From contig DAOWCR010000016.1 of assembly GCA_030639445.1 (NCBI GenBank), positions 1 through 13,482 of the forward strand: DNA of 13,482 nucleotides, written 5' to 3'. The stretch comes from Dehalococcoidales bacterium. GTDB taxonomy: Bacteria; Chloroflexota; Dehalococcoidia; Dehalococcoidales; RBG-16-60-22. Positions 1 to 7,653 of this stretch are shown here, in pieces. Under the pieces are notes generated by a model. That model ran no database searches. It had not been told where the DNA came from and saw only the letters and a list, made by a program, of their open reading frames with translations. A program made the translations under genes and the position numbers. Position 1 is the stretch's first letter; every line of letters begins with the position of its first letter.

Positions 1-125
1 ATAGACAGCGGGTAGCCTATGCTGACCATGCCTATTTTGGGAGCAATAACACCCCAGAGAAGCATGAAGAAAAAGGAACTTAAGAAGAAACCGGGAATAG
101 CGGCCAGTATGGCAAAGTAGCCCAT
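1..125 (-). CDS. Partial hypothetical membrane protein (N-terminus only)
   Basis: An open frame runs from an ATG at 125 down to the window edge, giving about 41 residues beginning MGYFAILAAIPGFF. The segment is strongly hydrophobic (roughly residues 4-29) followed by a short polar stretch and more hydrophobic residues, so it begins with a membrane helix. The start is supported by a good ribosome binding site, GGAGGG, 7 nt upstream at 133-138. It lies downstream of the DUF296 gene on the same strand with a 118-bp gap, so co-transcription is possible but not shown. I do not recognise the family from so short a piece and the rest of the gene is outside the window. Confidence 0.6.
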   Translation of the reverse strand, partial: MGYFAILAAIPGFFLSSFFFMLLWGVIAPKIGMVSIGYPLS

Positions 126-243
126 ATCTCAGCCCTCCTTTCCTTTGCCAATATCTTTTAACTTCAAAGTCAAGGGGTTTTTGGCTAATTATTTATTTTT
201 TCGAGGCAATTTCTCAGTTACGAAATTTTAGAGGCGCTAATGC

Positions 244-726
244 TCAGTCAAAAAAGATCTCAGGCCCCTTGGTCTCGGGGTCGGTGCGCCGCTTTATTTC
301 CAGTCCCGTTATCTCGGCGATGATGATTTCACAGTAGGCCAGGACGATACAGCCTTCAATCAGGTGTCCGCCGTAAGCCCGGCCATCCTCTAGCCCGGAG
401 GAAACGGTAATATGGCAGTGGATATGGACCTCGCCATCCCTCCGGGATATATTCCCGGCCAGGGAAAGCACCTCCATAGGCTCCTTCTTCGGGGTATAGA
501 TACGGTTCCGGTCCTGAACCGGGAATTCCTCGGGGAAAAGCCTGACGTTACGGAGAGTCACCTGACTGAGCACGCCCGCCCCGGAAAGGACCACCCCCGA
601 CTTAATGTTTTTCTGCCGGGCGATTTCCTCCAGGGACTTTATCACATCATCGCCAGGCCCCAGCCTGATGGCGACCACCCGGCCCAGCACCCCCTCGGCC
701 ATTCTGACCTTTTTCAATTCACTCAC
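244..726 (-). CDS. PPC/DUF296 domain protein
   Basis: A 160-residue protein that is essentially one PPC (plants and prokaryotes conserved, DUF296) domain. In plants this domain is found in AT-hook DNA-binding proteins; the free-standing bacterial version forms trimers, often binds a metal and has no settled function, although DNA binding is often assumed. Seen here: the early GPGDDVIKSLEEIA segment (about 23-36), the GVVLSGAGVLSQVTLRN strand pair (44-60), and the family signature with histidines H101, H103 and H105 followed by AYGGHL (117-122), likely metal ligands. The start codon is GTG at 724-726, chosen because a GAGGTGA ribosome binding site lies just upstream. It is divergent from the ApnO-like gene and upstream of the partial membrane gene. 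Family assignment is firm; function is not. Confidence 0.9.
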   Translation of the reverse strand: MSELKKVRMAEGVLGRVVAIRLGPGDDVIKSLEEIARQKNIKSGVVLSGAGVLSQVTLRNVRLFPEEFPVQDRNRIYTPKKEPMEVLSLAGNISRRDGEVHIHCHITVSSGLEDGRAYGGHLIEGCIVLAYCEIIIAEITGLEIKRRTDPETKGPEIFFD

Positions 727-808
727 GGCTCACCTCGTTAATAAATTTTGGTACTTATTCTATCGGAAAAATCTGGAATCGTGATTTCTCAGGGCAACTG
801 CTATGGCT

Positions 809-838
809 ATGTTAACCGCCTGCTCTCCTAGCTGTCAA
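809..838 (-). promoter_or_regulatory. Candidate sigma-70-type promoter for the DUF296 gene
   Basis: On the minus strand a perfect TTGACA (complement of 833-838) is followed after 18 bp by TAACAT (complement of 809-814, four of six consensus positions). Transcription would start near 802, about 75 nt before the GTG of the DUF296 gene. The -35 hexamer lies inside the inverted repeat at 831-844, so a regulator binding there would occlude it. Predicted by eye only. Confidence 0.45.
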
Positions 839-844
839 GACAGC
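831..844. repeat. Short inverted repeat, operator-like
   Basis: GCTGTC and GACAGC flank a 2-bp centre (14 bp in total, perfect 6-bp arms). It overlaps the minus-strand -35 of the DUF296 gene and lies 20 bp upstream of the plus-strand -35 of the ApnO-like gene, a position suited to an operator serving both. The 2-bp centre is too tight for an RNA hairpin, so a dimeric protein site is the more natural reading. No regulator gene is adjacent. Confidence 0.4.
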
Positions 845-864
845 ATCGGCAAGACTATTATTAA

Positions 865-894
865 TTGACAATTATACCGATAAGGAATTACTAT
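865..894 (+). promoter_or_regulatory. Candidate promoter for the ApnO-like gene
   Basis: TTGACA at 865-870 (perfect -35) is followed after 18 bp by TACTAT at 889-894 (four of six consensus positions). The predicted start point near 901 leaves a leader of about 60 nt ending in the strong ribosome binding site of the gene at 964. The position in a divergent intergenic region fits. Predicted by eye. Confidence 0.5.
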
Positions 895-963
895 TACCTC
901 TGGCATACGGTAGCCATATTTTACGTAACGCGCACCGATAGCCACCAAAAAAGGAGGACCGGA

Positions 964-1809
964 ATGAGCACCATAGCCGTAATGGGCGCCGGTGGCAAAA
1001 TGGGCCAGCGCCTCACCCGAAACCTGAAAGACAACCCCGACTACAAAACACTGTACGTTGAGATTAGCGAGGCGGGACAGGCCAGCCTGGCTGAACTCGG
1101 GTTGCCGGTAACCCCTCAGGCAGAAGCCCTGGCACAGGCTGACGTGGTTATCCTGGCGGTGCCGGACGCCCTGATTGGTAAAATCTGCCGTGAAATCGTG
1201 CCCGGACTTAGAAGCGGCACCATGCTCATCGGCCTTGACCCGGCCGCCGGCTATGCCGGTGTGCTGCCGGAGCGTGAGGACATCAGTTATTTCATCACCC
1301 ACCCCTGCCACCCGCCTATATTCGGCGATGAAACCGACCCGGAAGCCCAGCGGGACTGGTTCGGCGGCGATAAAGCCAAGCAGCATATCGTCTGCTCCCT
1401 GCACCACGGCCCCGAAAAAGATTACGCCCGGGGAGAGGCTATTGCCCGGACCATCTATGCCCCGGTAATGAAGGCACATCGCCTGAACACGGAGCAGATG
1501 GCCATCCTGGAACCGGCCCTGGTGGAGACACTGTCTTTAACCTGCATCACTATTTGCCGTGAAGCGGTGGATGAGGTCATCCGGATGGGTCTCCCGGAGC
1601 AGGCGGTGCGTGACTTTTTCCTCGGTCATCTGCGCACCACCACGGCCATCGTCTTTGACATGACCGGTTTCCCCGTTTCCGATGGTGCCAGGCTGGCGGT
1701 CAGTGAAGCCAGAAGCCAGATTTTTCAGCCTGACTGGAAGAAAGTTCTAAAAGTCGAGAATATCAAGAAAAGCGTCCAGAAGATTACCCACGCCACCGCC
1801 AAAGACTGA
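964..1809 (+). CDS. D-apionate oxidoisomerase-like NAD-dependent oxidoreductase (PGDH_C family)
   Basis: A 281-residue soluble oxidoreductase. The N-terminal Rossmann fold shows GAGGKMG at 8-14 and an acidic residue after the second strand (E33), favouring NAD over NADP. The rest resembles the family annotated as phosphogluconate dehydrogenase C-terminal-like, whose characterised member ApnO oxidises and isomerises D-apionate to 3-oxo-isoapionate. The signature HPCHPPIF at 113-120 and the conserved EQMAILEP at 177-184 are the features I recognise. The start at 964 is preferred over open frame reaching back to 865 because AAGGAGG at 951-957 lies 6 nt upstream and the Rossmann fold begins right after it. 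It converges on the TRAP/dehydrogenase operon. No apionolactonase, kinase or RuBisCO-like partner is nearby, so the substrate may be another branched or oxo sugar acid. Family is confident, substrate is not. Confidence 0.82.
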   Translation: MSTIAVMGAGGKMGQRLTRNLKDNPDYKTLYVEISEAGQASLAELGLPVTPQAEALAQADVVILAVPDALIGKICREIVPGLRSGTMLIGLDPAAGYAGVLPEREDISYFITHPCHPPIFGDETDPEAQRDWFGGDKAKQHIVCSLHHGPEKDYARGEAIARTIYAPVMKAHRLNTEQMAILEPALVETLSLTCITICREAVDEVIRMGLPEQAVRDFFLGHLRTTTAIVFDMTGFPVSDGARLAVSEARSQIFQPDWKKVLKVENIKKSVQKITHATAKD

Positions 1810-1823
1810 CGCCGTTTTCGGGC

Positions 1824-1839
1824 GCCAGCCCGGGCTGGC
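1824..1839. terminator. Palindrome in convergent gene junction, possible bidirectional terminator
   Basis: GCCAGCCCGGGCTGGC is a perfect 16-bp palindrome filling the end of the 30-bp gap between the stop codons of the ApnO-like gene (1809) and the amidohydrolase-like gene (1840). It could fold into a hairpin in either transcript. There is no T tract on either side, so it is not a classical intrinsic terminator; it may simply protect 3' ends or block read-through. Confidence 0.35.
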
Positions 1840-2865
1840 TCAGTGCAGCAGATTATAGGCGTTGGTCCGGCACATCAGTCTGACATGCTCGTCCGGGACA
1901 CCGCTCTGCAGAAAGCCCAGGATGAGCATTCTGAGGCTATCTATGGGGTGGGGATTGGCAATGTGACCGCAATCGGAGCCGAACACGATTCTCTCCGGGC
2001 CGACCGCCTGGTATATGGCCAGCGCATCATCCATGGTGTAGAAACGGCCGATATCCAGAGAATATATACCAATGTAAGCCCCCAGGTCAGCAAAGACCTT
2101 ACATTGCTCCGGCGTGAGCCAGGTCAGGGGGTAATTGATATGGTTCATCTCAATGCGCTGCACCCCCATTTTTACCGCCTCTCGCACCACCATCAGGCGT
2201 TCCCTGGTGCTCTGGTGGCCGACTCCCAGCACCATGTCCGTCTCGGCCATCAGCGCCAGGACCTCTTTCGCCCTGGGCACCACTTTATCCTTTTCGTCGA
2301 TTAAGTCGATTCCCTGGCCGACACCGTGCCCCACCACCCGGCGGTGGTGATTTGAATCCATGCTCGGCAGCCATACATATTTGCCCCCGATGCGGTAGGC
2401 GGCGATAACCGCGTCCGGGTTCAGTCCGCCGACCGGGTAATTGAGACAAACACCGCCGAAAAGCTCGATTTTTTTCTTATGGTGTTCCTCGGCCCACCGG
2501 TCAACCATCTTCTGGACCAGCTTTACCGACCGGACGCTGGCGGTGTGCATATCCTTGAAGACGAGGCCGGCCTGCTCCATGTAACAGCCCTGGATAGCCA
2601 GGTCCAGCTCATCATACAGTCTCTCAGTGTGGACTGACGGCCCGCTGTGCTGGTGGATATCATAAGAACCACGGAGCAGATTCCACAACCGTTCGGTGGG
2701 AAAGACCGGCGTCTTCAGCCTGGCCCGTTTCCCGGCAAACGATTCGTCCAGCGGGTCATAAAAGGCGACGTTGGACTTGTCTTCCCCTTTGACGACGGCG
2801 GAAACTTGCGCCATCTTCTTCTGAATTTCCGGGTCCAGAGAAGCTTCATAAACTTCTTCTTTCAT
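1840..2865 (-). CDS. DUF6282-type amidohydrolase-like metal-dependent hydrolase
   Basis: A 341-residue protein with the TIM-barrel metal-site pattern of the amidohydrolase superfamily. Visible motifs in order: DIHQHSGPS at 69-77 (the HxH pair H71/H73), KDMH at 104-107, a histidine-rich SNHHRR at 171-176, GHQST at 216-220, NHINYP at 241-246, and the late aspartate in FGSDCGH at 296-301. The motif style matches proteins annotated as DUF6282, a family without an assigned reaction. An N-terminal stretch of about 65 residues precedes the barrel. The ATG at 2865 has a strong GGAGG site close upstream. It is the last gene of the minus-strand operon, 34 bp after the SDR stop, so it probably performs a hydrolytic, decarboxylating or retro-aldol-type step on the compound oxidised by the upstream dehydrogenases; that role is inference. 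Confidence 0.8.
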   Translation of the reverse strand: MKEEVYEASLDPEIQKKMAQVSAVVKGEDKSNVAFYDPLDESFAGKRARLKTPVFPTERLWNLLRGSYDIHQHSGPSVHTERLYDELDLAIQGCYMEQAGLVFKDMHTASVRSVKLVQKMVDRWAEEHHKKKIELFGGVCLNYPVGGLNPDAVIAAYRIGGKYVWLPSMDSNHHRRVVGHGVGQGIDLIDEKDKVVPRAKEVLALMAETDMVLGVGHQSTRERLMVVREAVKMGVQRIEMNHINYPLTWLTPEQCKVFADLGAYIGIYSLDIGRFYTMDDALAIYQAVGPERIVFGSDCGHIANPHPIDSLRMLILGFLQSGVPDEHVRLMCRTNAYNLLH

Positions 2866-2899
2866 CTTCTCCCTCCTCTAACCTGATTCCAGCCGCCAG

Positions 2900-3682
2900 C
2901 TAATCCATGCGCGCGCCGCCGTTAACGCTAACCGATTCCCCGGTGATGTTCCGGGAAATCCCGGAACTTAAAAACAGGACCACGCTGGTAATATCGGCTA
3001 GCTCCTGCGGTCTCTTCAGCGGGATGGTGTCAACTATGCTGGCAAAGATTTCCTCTCGCGGTATGCCGGTGCGCGCCGACCTGGCGTCCAGAATCTTTTC
3101 CCACATGGCGGTGCGCAGGATGCCCGGACAGACCGCATTCACGTTGATATCGTACTCCGCCAGCTCTTTGGCGAGCCCGGTGGTCAGACCGATGACGGCA
3201 AACTTGGAGGCCGCGTAGTGCACCAGACCGGGCTGCGCTTCTTTACCGGAACGGGAAGAGATATTGACGATTTTGCCATATCTCGCCGCTATCATGTGGG
3301 GAATAACCGCCCGGGTGACAAGGTAGGTGCCCTTGGCATTAACGTCAAGCACCCGATCCCAGTCCGCCTCCTCGATATCAATGAACCTGATATCCTGCAC
3401 GATGCCGGCGGCGTTGACCAGGATGTCTATTTTACCAAACTCATTCAGCGTGGCCGTTACCAGGTCATCGGCATCGGACTTCCTGGTCACGTCGGTCCTG
3501 ACCGCCAGGGCTTTGGCCCCGCTCCGGGTTAGTTTTTCCACCAGTTCCTGTGCCTCGTCAGTCAGAATATCACTGACCACGACGCTGGCCCCTTCTCCGG
3601 CAAACCCTTCCGCAATGTCCCGCCCGATACCGCGGGCGCCGCCGGTCACGATAGCCACCTTACCTTTTAGTCCTAACTCCAT
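2900..3682 (-). CDS. Short-chain dehydrogenase/reductase (FabG-like)
   Basis: A 260-residue classical SDR of normal length. Visible features: cofactor motif TGGARGIG at 13-20, D38 at the end of strand 2 (suggesting NAD), DV at 64-65, the NAAG structural motif at 90-93, N115, and the catalytic set S143, Y156 and K160 (YAASK). The C-terminal TGESVSVNGG is typical of the FabG-like group. These enzymes interconvert alcohols and ketones; sequence alone does not reveal which. Amino-acid resemblance to 3-oxoacyl-ACP reductase should not be read as a role in fatty acid synthesis: the gene sits between a second SDR and a hydrolase in an operon headed by a TRAP transporter, so a catabolic oxidation is more likely. 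The start ATG has an AAAGGA site about 5 nt upstream. Confidence 0.9.
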   Translation of the reverse strand: MELGLKGKVAIVTGGARGIGRDIAEGFAGEGASVVVSDILTDEAQELVEKLTRSGAKALAVRTDVTRKSDADDLVTATLNEFGKIDILVNAAGIVQDIRFIDIEEADWDRVLDVNAKGTYLVTRAVIPHMIAARYGKIVNISSRSGKEAQPGLVHYAASKFAVIGLTTGLAKELAEYDINVNAVCPGILRTAMWEKILDARSARTGIPREEIFASIVDTIPLKRPQELADITSVVLFLSSGISRNITGESVSVNGGARMD

Positions 3683-3721
3683 CTATCCTTTCCCTTTACC
3701 TTTTAGAATTACAGAATACGG

Positions 3722-4528
3722 TTACCATTGCTTTGTGGTGTTCGTCACTCCGCCGTCAACGATAAGGGTTGTCCCCGTGATGTACTTCGCCTCATCCGAG
3801 TTCAGGAACAGGGCGGCATAAGCCACGTCCCAGGGCTCACCCTGCTTCCCGGTGGGGCACATGGCATCCCGTCGCCGCCACATCAGCTCGGCATCACCAT
3901 CACCATAGGCTTCCTTATTGTAGAACTCAACCATCGGCGTTTTCATATAGCCGGGCAGTATGGCGTTAGCCCTGATTCCCCTGGGCGCATACTGAATAGC
4001 TACCTCCCGGGTGAGGGCAATCACCCCGGCCTTAGATACGGCATAGGCAATGGCCGGCGCCGGCTGGCATCTTATGGAGTTCAGGGAAGAGATATTGGTT
4101 ATGGAGCCGCTGCCCTGCTTTTCCATATACGGCAGGGCATACTTACAGGTCAGGAACATGCTTTTCAGGTTAACCGCCATGGTCTTGTCCCAGATTTCCT
4201 CGGCGGTCTCCACGGCCCCGCCATAACCACCCATCCCAACATTGTTATGTAAAATATCTACCCGACCGAATTTTTCGACACAGGTTTCCACCATGCTCCG
4301 ACAATCACTGGTTTTTGAGACATCTACCTTGAAGGTAATACAGTCGCCGCCTTCCTGCTCAATCAAACGCCTGGTCTCCTCCGCCGCCTCGAGGTTATAA
4401 TCAACCGCCATTACCGTGGCGCCTTCCCGGGCAAAAACAATAGCGGTCGCCTTCCCATTCCCCATACCGGCCAGAATGGAGCCAGCCCCGGTAACAATGG
4501 CCACTTTCCCTTTCAAACGCTCCCCCAT
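3722..4528 (-). CDS. Short-chain dehydrogenase/reductase with extended glycine motif
   Basis: A 268-residue SDR. The dinucleotide motif is unusual: TGAGSILAGMGNGKATA (13-29) replaces the usual TGxxxGxG, with a few extra residues in the glycine loop. D43 after strand 2 points to NAD, D69 follows, NNVG at 95-98 takes the place of NNAG, N120 is conserved, and the catalytic residues are S148, Y162 and K166 (YAVSK). The C-terminus TGTTLIVDGG is normal. An AAGGAGG site lies 8 nt before the ATG at 4528. It is 39 bp upstream of the second SDR and 26 bp downstream of the zinc dehydrogenase, in the same operon. The two SDRs differ clearly in sequence, so they are probably not a recent duplication and may act on successive intermediates. 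Confidence 0.9.
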   Translation of the reverse strand: MGERLKGKVAIVTGAGSILAGMGNGKATAIVFAREGATVMAVDYNLEAAEETRRLIEQEGGDCITFKVDVSKTSDCRSMVETCVEKFGRVDILHNNVGMGGYGGAVETAEEIWDKTMAVNLKSMFLTCKYALPYMEKQGSGSITNISSLNSIRCQPAPAIAYAVSKAGVIALTREVAIQYAPRGIRANAILPGYMKTPMVEFYNKEAYGDGDAELMWRRRDAMCPTGKQGEPWDVAYAALFLNSDEAKYITGTTLIVDGGVTNTTKQW

Positions 4529-4554
4529 CTTTTTAGCCTCCTTATTATTCCTCT

Positions 4555-5604
4555 TTATTCTTCAGGGTAAAGCAGTACTTTACCCGCGGCACCGCTCTCT
4601 GCCATCTCAATAGCTTTCGCGTAATCAGCCAGCGGGAAACGATGGGTGATTACCGGCATGGGGTCAAACTTACCCGTGTTCAGGAGGTTCCGCACCCGCC
4701 ACCACGTCAGCCAGACCTCCCGGCCGAAGATGCCGAACACCCGGGCTTCTTTGAAGATGATATCTTTATTCAGTTCCAGTTCCACCGGCTTTGACGGTAT
4801 GCCGATAAGGCTGACCCGCCCCTCGCGCCTCAGTACCTTGAACGCCTGCTGTATCGCCGCGCTATTCCCGCTGAGTTCAATCGACACGTCCACTCCCAAC
4901 CCGTCCGTAGCCTCCGTAATAATCTTGACCGCATCCTGCTCTCCGGGATTGATGAAGGTTACCCCGGGGAACATCTTCCGGGCCATGGCCAGCCGTTTGG
5001 GGGCCACCTCCAGGCCAAACACTCTGGCGGCGCCAAAAACGGTGGCGGCCCCGATGGCAAATTGGCCAATGGGCCCGCAGCCGAATACCGCCACGCTTTT
5101 ACCGCTGATATCATCCGCCAGGACACCGTGCACCGCCACCCCCAGAGGTTCATAAATGGCGCCCAGCTCATACGAAGTACCCGCCGGGTGTTTCCAGCAA
5201 TCAGTCTCGGGCACTTTAACGTACTCGGCAAAGACACCGTCCGCATTATGCCCCAGCAGTTCCATATTCTGGCAGTTAAGCGCCGCCCCCGTCTGGCAGT
5301 AATAACAGTGACCGCAGAAAATATGCGGCTCCGGAGAAACGATGTCACCTTTTTTAATGCTGGTGACATAATCGCCCACGGCCACCACCTCCCCACAGCC
5401 CTCATGGCCAACGATTCTGGGTAGAGTCAACAGGTGCATTATACCAGGAGACGAGTGAAAAGCGTGGATATCACTGCCGCATATCGTGGCCGCTTTTATC
5501 TTTATCAGTACGTCCCCCGGACCGATGGTAGGGATGTCCACCTCCTTATATTCAAACCCCGGGGCCTCGTCTTTTTTGACCAGTGCTTTCATCTTGTTTT
5601 TCAT
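4555..5604 (-). CDS. Zinc-dependent alcohol dehydrogenase, threonine/polyol dehydrogenase-like
   Basis: A 349-residue medium-chain dehydrogenase. The catalytic zinc site is C42 (ICGSD), H67-E68 (GHE) and E152 (EPLG). The structural zinc loop has all four cysteines, C97, C100, C103 and C111. The Rossmann motif GCGPIG is at 175-180 and E199 at the end of strand 2 suggests NAD. Overall it reads most like L-threonine 3-dehydrogenase and sorbitol/L-iditol dehydrogenases, enzymes that oxidise a secondary hydroxyl next to an amino or hydroxyl group. The first ATG (5604) has an AAGGAG site at good distance; the internal ATG at residue 5 is the alternative, as many family members begin MKAL. It is the first enzyme gene after the TRAP transporter and very likely oxidises the imported compound or an early derivative. 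Exact substrate unknown. Confidence 0.9.
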   Translation of the reverse strand: MKNKMKALVKKDEAPGFEYKEVDIPTIGPGDVLIKIKAATICGSDIHAFHSSPGIMHLLTLPRIVGHEGCGEVVAVGDYVTSIKKGDIVSPEPHIFCGHCYYCQTGAALNCQNMELLGHNADGVFAEYVKVPETDCWKHPAGTSYELGAIYEPLGVAVHGVLADDISGKSVAVFGCGPIGQFAIGAATVFGAARVFGLEVAPKRLAMARKMFPGVTFINPGEQDAVKIITEATDGLGVDVSIELSGNSAAIQQAFKVLRREGRVSLIGIPSKPVELELNKDIIFKEARVFGIFGREVWLTWWRVRNLLNTGKFDPMPVITHRFPLADYAKAIEMAESGAAGKVLLYPEE

Positions 5605-5752
5605 ATTGTTTCACTCCTTTGATATAACAAATAATAAACCCCCGCAAATTCCTCCAGCTACTCAGAAGTCATTACAGGGGCATATTTTCTCTTTTATTTA
5701 ACCGATGCATAGTTACCAGGTTGGCGTAACAACCATCATTTTGAAATAGTTA
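5605..5752 (-). other. Intergenic gap inside the operon (dctM to zinc dehydrogenase)
   Basis: This 148-bp AT-rich gap separates the transporter genes from the enzyme genes. I see an imperfect inverted repeat with 5-bp arms, GTTAC at 5712-5716 and GTAAC at 5726-5730, and a further ATAGTTACTAT palindrome at 5746-5756 reaching into the dctM stop codon; they share the word AGTTAC. Further down, CCCC and GGGGG runs about 30 nt apart on the minus strand precede a T-rich stretch, which could be a weak partial terminator. I found no convincing promoter. It may tune enzyme expression relative to transport. Confidence 0.3.
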
Positions 5753-7087
5753 CTATCTTATCATCTGGGCGGGTAACCAGGTGATTATCTGAGGGAAACG
5801 AGTAAATATGACCAGCCCGATTATGATGAGTCCCACATGTGGCAGTACCCCCCGAATAATGTCACCCATGCTTATGCCCAGCTTCGGGTCGCAGGCGCCG
5901 CGGCAGATGAATATCCCCGAAGCGAAGGGAGGGGTCATAAAAGCCATCTGCAGGTTAACGCAGACCATTATGGAGAACCAGAGGATGTCAAACCCGGCCG
6001 CCTCGGCGATGGGGGTGATAATCGGCACCATGATATAGACTATCCCTATCCACTCGATAAACATGCCCATGATGAGAATGATGAGCATAATAATGGCGAA
6101 GACACCCCATTTGCCACCGGGAGCACTCATGATAAGGTCCTGCATCACCTCTCTGCCTCCGCCGCCGAGGAATACCGCGGTAAAGGCGACCGCCATGGTG
6201 ACGATGAGGAATATGAAGCCGCAGGACCTCATAGTGATGATCGCCACTTCCTTCAGCACCCGCCAGCTAAACCGGCGGTAGACGATGGTCAAAACCGTGG
6301 CGATAAAGGCGCCGACGCCGGCCGCCTCCGTAGGCGGCGCTATCCCCAGGAAGATAACCCCCAGCACGGACATGATAAGGATGGCCACTGGACCCAGTGC
6401 GATAAGCAGCATCCATGTCTTCTTAAAGAAGGATATTTTCCTTTCTTCAGGAGGCACGGCGGGCGCAATGTGGGGCTGAAAGAAACTGCGCAGGCCAATG
6501 TAGACGACATATAAAGCGGAAAGGGTAAAGCCGGGCAGGAAAGCACCAAAAAATAGCTTACCGACCGAAATACCGGCCATCGGCCCGTAAAGCACCAGCA
6601 TAATACTGGGGGGAATGAGGATACCCAGGCAGCCGCCGGAGGTAATGGCGCCAGTGGCAATGCTCTTGCTGTAACCCCGCTTCATCATGGAAGGGAGAGC
6701 CACCAGTGTCAGCATGGTGATTGAGGCGGCAATGATGCCGACCGTGGCCGCCAGGATGGTGCCCATCAGGACGGTGACGATGGCCAGACCACCCCTAAGC
6801 CCACCGAACCACACATACAGGGCATCATACAGTTTTTCGGCGATTCCGGAGCGTTCCAGCATCACCCCCATAAAAACAAACAGGGGAACGGCCAGGATAA
6901 TATAATTGGTCATTATCCCGTAAATACGGGAGTAAATGACATCAACCACCTGGGGACCAAAAACGGTATAGCCAACGGCTAAGGCTAAAGCGCCGACGAT
7001 GAAACCCAGCGGGTAACCGGTCAGAACCCCCAGGAAGACGCCACCCATCATGATAATGGTTACCAGTTCCGGACTTAAATCAATCAT
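5753..7087 (-). CDS. dctM: TRAP transporter large permease subunit (DctM family)
   Basis: A 444-residue, very hydrophobic protein of the usual DctM length, with about eleven or twelve predictable membrane helices. Family signatures visible: LGVLTGYPLGF near the N-terminus, NYIILAVPLFVFMGVML (61-77), the ATVGIIAASITML segment, and the SGGCLGILIPPSIMLVLYGP motif. This subunit forms the ion-coupled translocation path of tripartite ATP-independent periplasmic transporters, which import organic acids and similar solutes using a sodium or proton gradient and a solute-binding protein. Its ATG overlaps the dctQ stop codon by 4 bp (ATGA), indicating translational coupling. The enzyme genes follow after a 148-bp gap. 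Confidence 0.96.
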   Translation of the reverse strand: MIDLSPELVTIIMMGGVFLGVLTGYPLGFIVGALALAVGYTVFGPQVVDVIYSRIYGIMTNYIILAVPLFVFMGVMLERSGIAEKLYDALYVWFGGLRGGLAIVTVLMGTILAATVGIIAASITMLTLVALPSMMKRGYSKSIATGAITSGGCLGILIPPSIMLVLYGPMAGISVGKLFFGAFLPGFTLSALYVVYIGLRSFFQPHIAPAVPPEERKISFFKKTWMLLIALGPVAILIMSVLGVIFLGIAPPTEAAGVGAFIATVLTIVYRRFSWRVLKEVAIITMRSCGFIFLIVTMAVAFTAVFLGGGGREVMQDLIMSAPGGKWGVFAIIMLIILIMGMFIEWIGIVYIMVPIITPIAEAAGFDILWFSIMVCVNLQMAFMTPPFASGIFICRGACDPKLGISMGDIIRGVLPHVGLIIIGLVIFTRFPQIITWLPAQMIR

Positions 7088-7629
7088 ACGCCTTGTTCCT
7101 CATCAGCCGGAATAGGTTGCGACTCAAATGGTTTATTCTTTATCAGCAGATATACGTCACGAATGAACTGGGCCACACCCTGCAGGGCAAACAAGCCGAG
7201 CCCTAGCATCACGATTGTTCTCAGGGGCCCGGCCGGCGGGTACCAGCCGGTAATCGGCATTTTCTCAGCAGTTGCCCAGGCGTGCCACGTCCAGGACCAG
7301 GAATTAATGGTCAGCAGCAGGATAAACGGGAAAAAGAGGAACAGGTCACCGAAGACATCAATGAGTGCCCTACCCCGGTTGGGGAGATGCGCGTAAATCA
7401 TGTCCACTCTGACATGGGCACGATATCGGTGGGTATAGCAAAAAGCGAGGATAAACAGGCTACAGCCCAGTATAACGCTGACCTCGTAGGCCCACAGAGA
7501 TGGCTTCGTGAATACGTAGCGCATCACCACTTCATAGGTCACCACCAGCACCAGCATTACGGCAAGCCACCGCCCCGTCTTTCCCGTCCACTCGCTGATG
7601 GAATCTATTGTCCGGACTATAGCTCTCAT
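7084..7629 (-). CDS. dctQ: TRAP transporter small permease subunit (DctQ family)
   Basis: A 181-residue protein with four predicted membrane helices (roughly 17-37, 47-67, 90-110 and 133-155), the standard architecture of the DctQ subunit. The W-A-Y-E-V segment at about 46-50 and the hydrophilic HRYRAHVRVDMIY stretch at 67-79 after helix 2 are typical. It pairs with DctM in the membrane. It overlaps dctM by 4 bp and lies 73 bp downstream of dctP. The ATG at 7629 has only a weak A-rich upstream region with no clear Shine-Dalgarno sequence, which, together with the hairpin before it, suggests lower expression than dctP. Confidence 0.93.
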   Translation of the reverse strand: MRAIVRTIDSISEWTGKTGRWLAVMLVLVVTYEVVMRYVFTKPSLWAYEVSVILGCSLFILAFCYTHRYRAHVRVDMIYAHLPNRGRALIDVFGDLFLFFPFILLLTINSWSWTWHAWATAEKMPITGWYPPAGPLRTIVMLGLGLFALQGVAQFIRDVYLLIKNKPFESQPIPADEEQGV

Positions 7630-7653
7630 CGTTTATTTTTCTTGGTTAACAAG

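Noticed and set aside
126..243. Intrinsic terminator or promoter between DUF296 and the partial membrane gene
   Set aside because: Only a 6-bp AATTTC/GAAATT repeat without a T tract on the proper side, and a TTGACT with no -10 at usable distance.
865..963. N-terminal extension of the ApnO-like protein starting at 865
   Set aside because: The extension has no family resemblance, overlaps the likely promoter, and the strong AAGGAGG with ATG at 964 gives a clean Rossmann start.
835..1479. Long minus-strand open frame opposite the ApnO-like gene
   Set aside because: Antisense shadow of a conserved coding region; its sequence resembles no protein family and no ribosome binding site is present.
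2900..4528. Recent tandem duplication of SDR genes
   Set aside because: The two proteins differ in cofactor loop, length, NAG motif and active-site surroundings, so they are distant paralogues.
5837..6514. 225-codon plus-strand open frame opposite dctM
   Set aside because: Shadow frame with composition dominated by His, Asp and Gly, produced by the complement of hydrophobic DctM codons.
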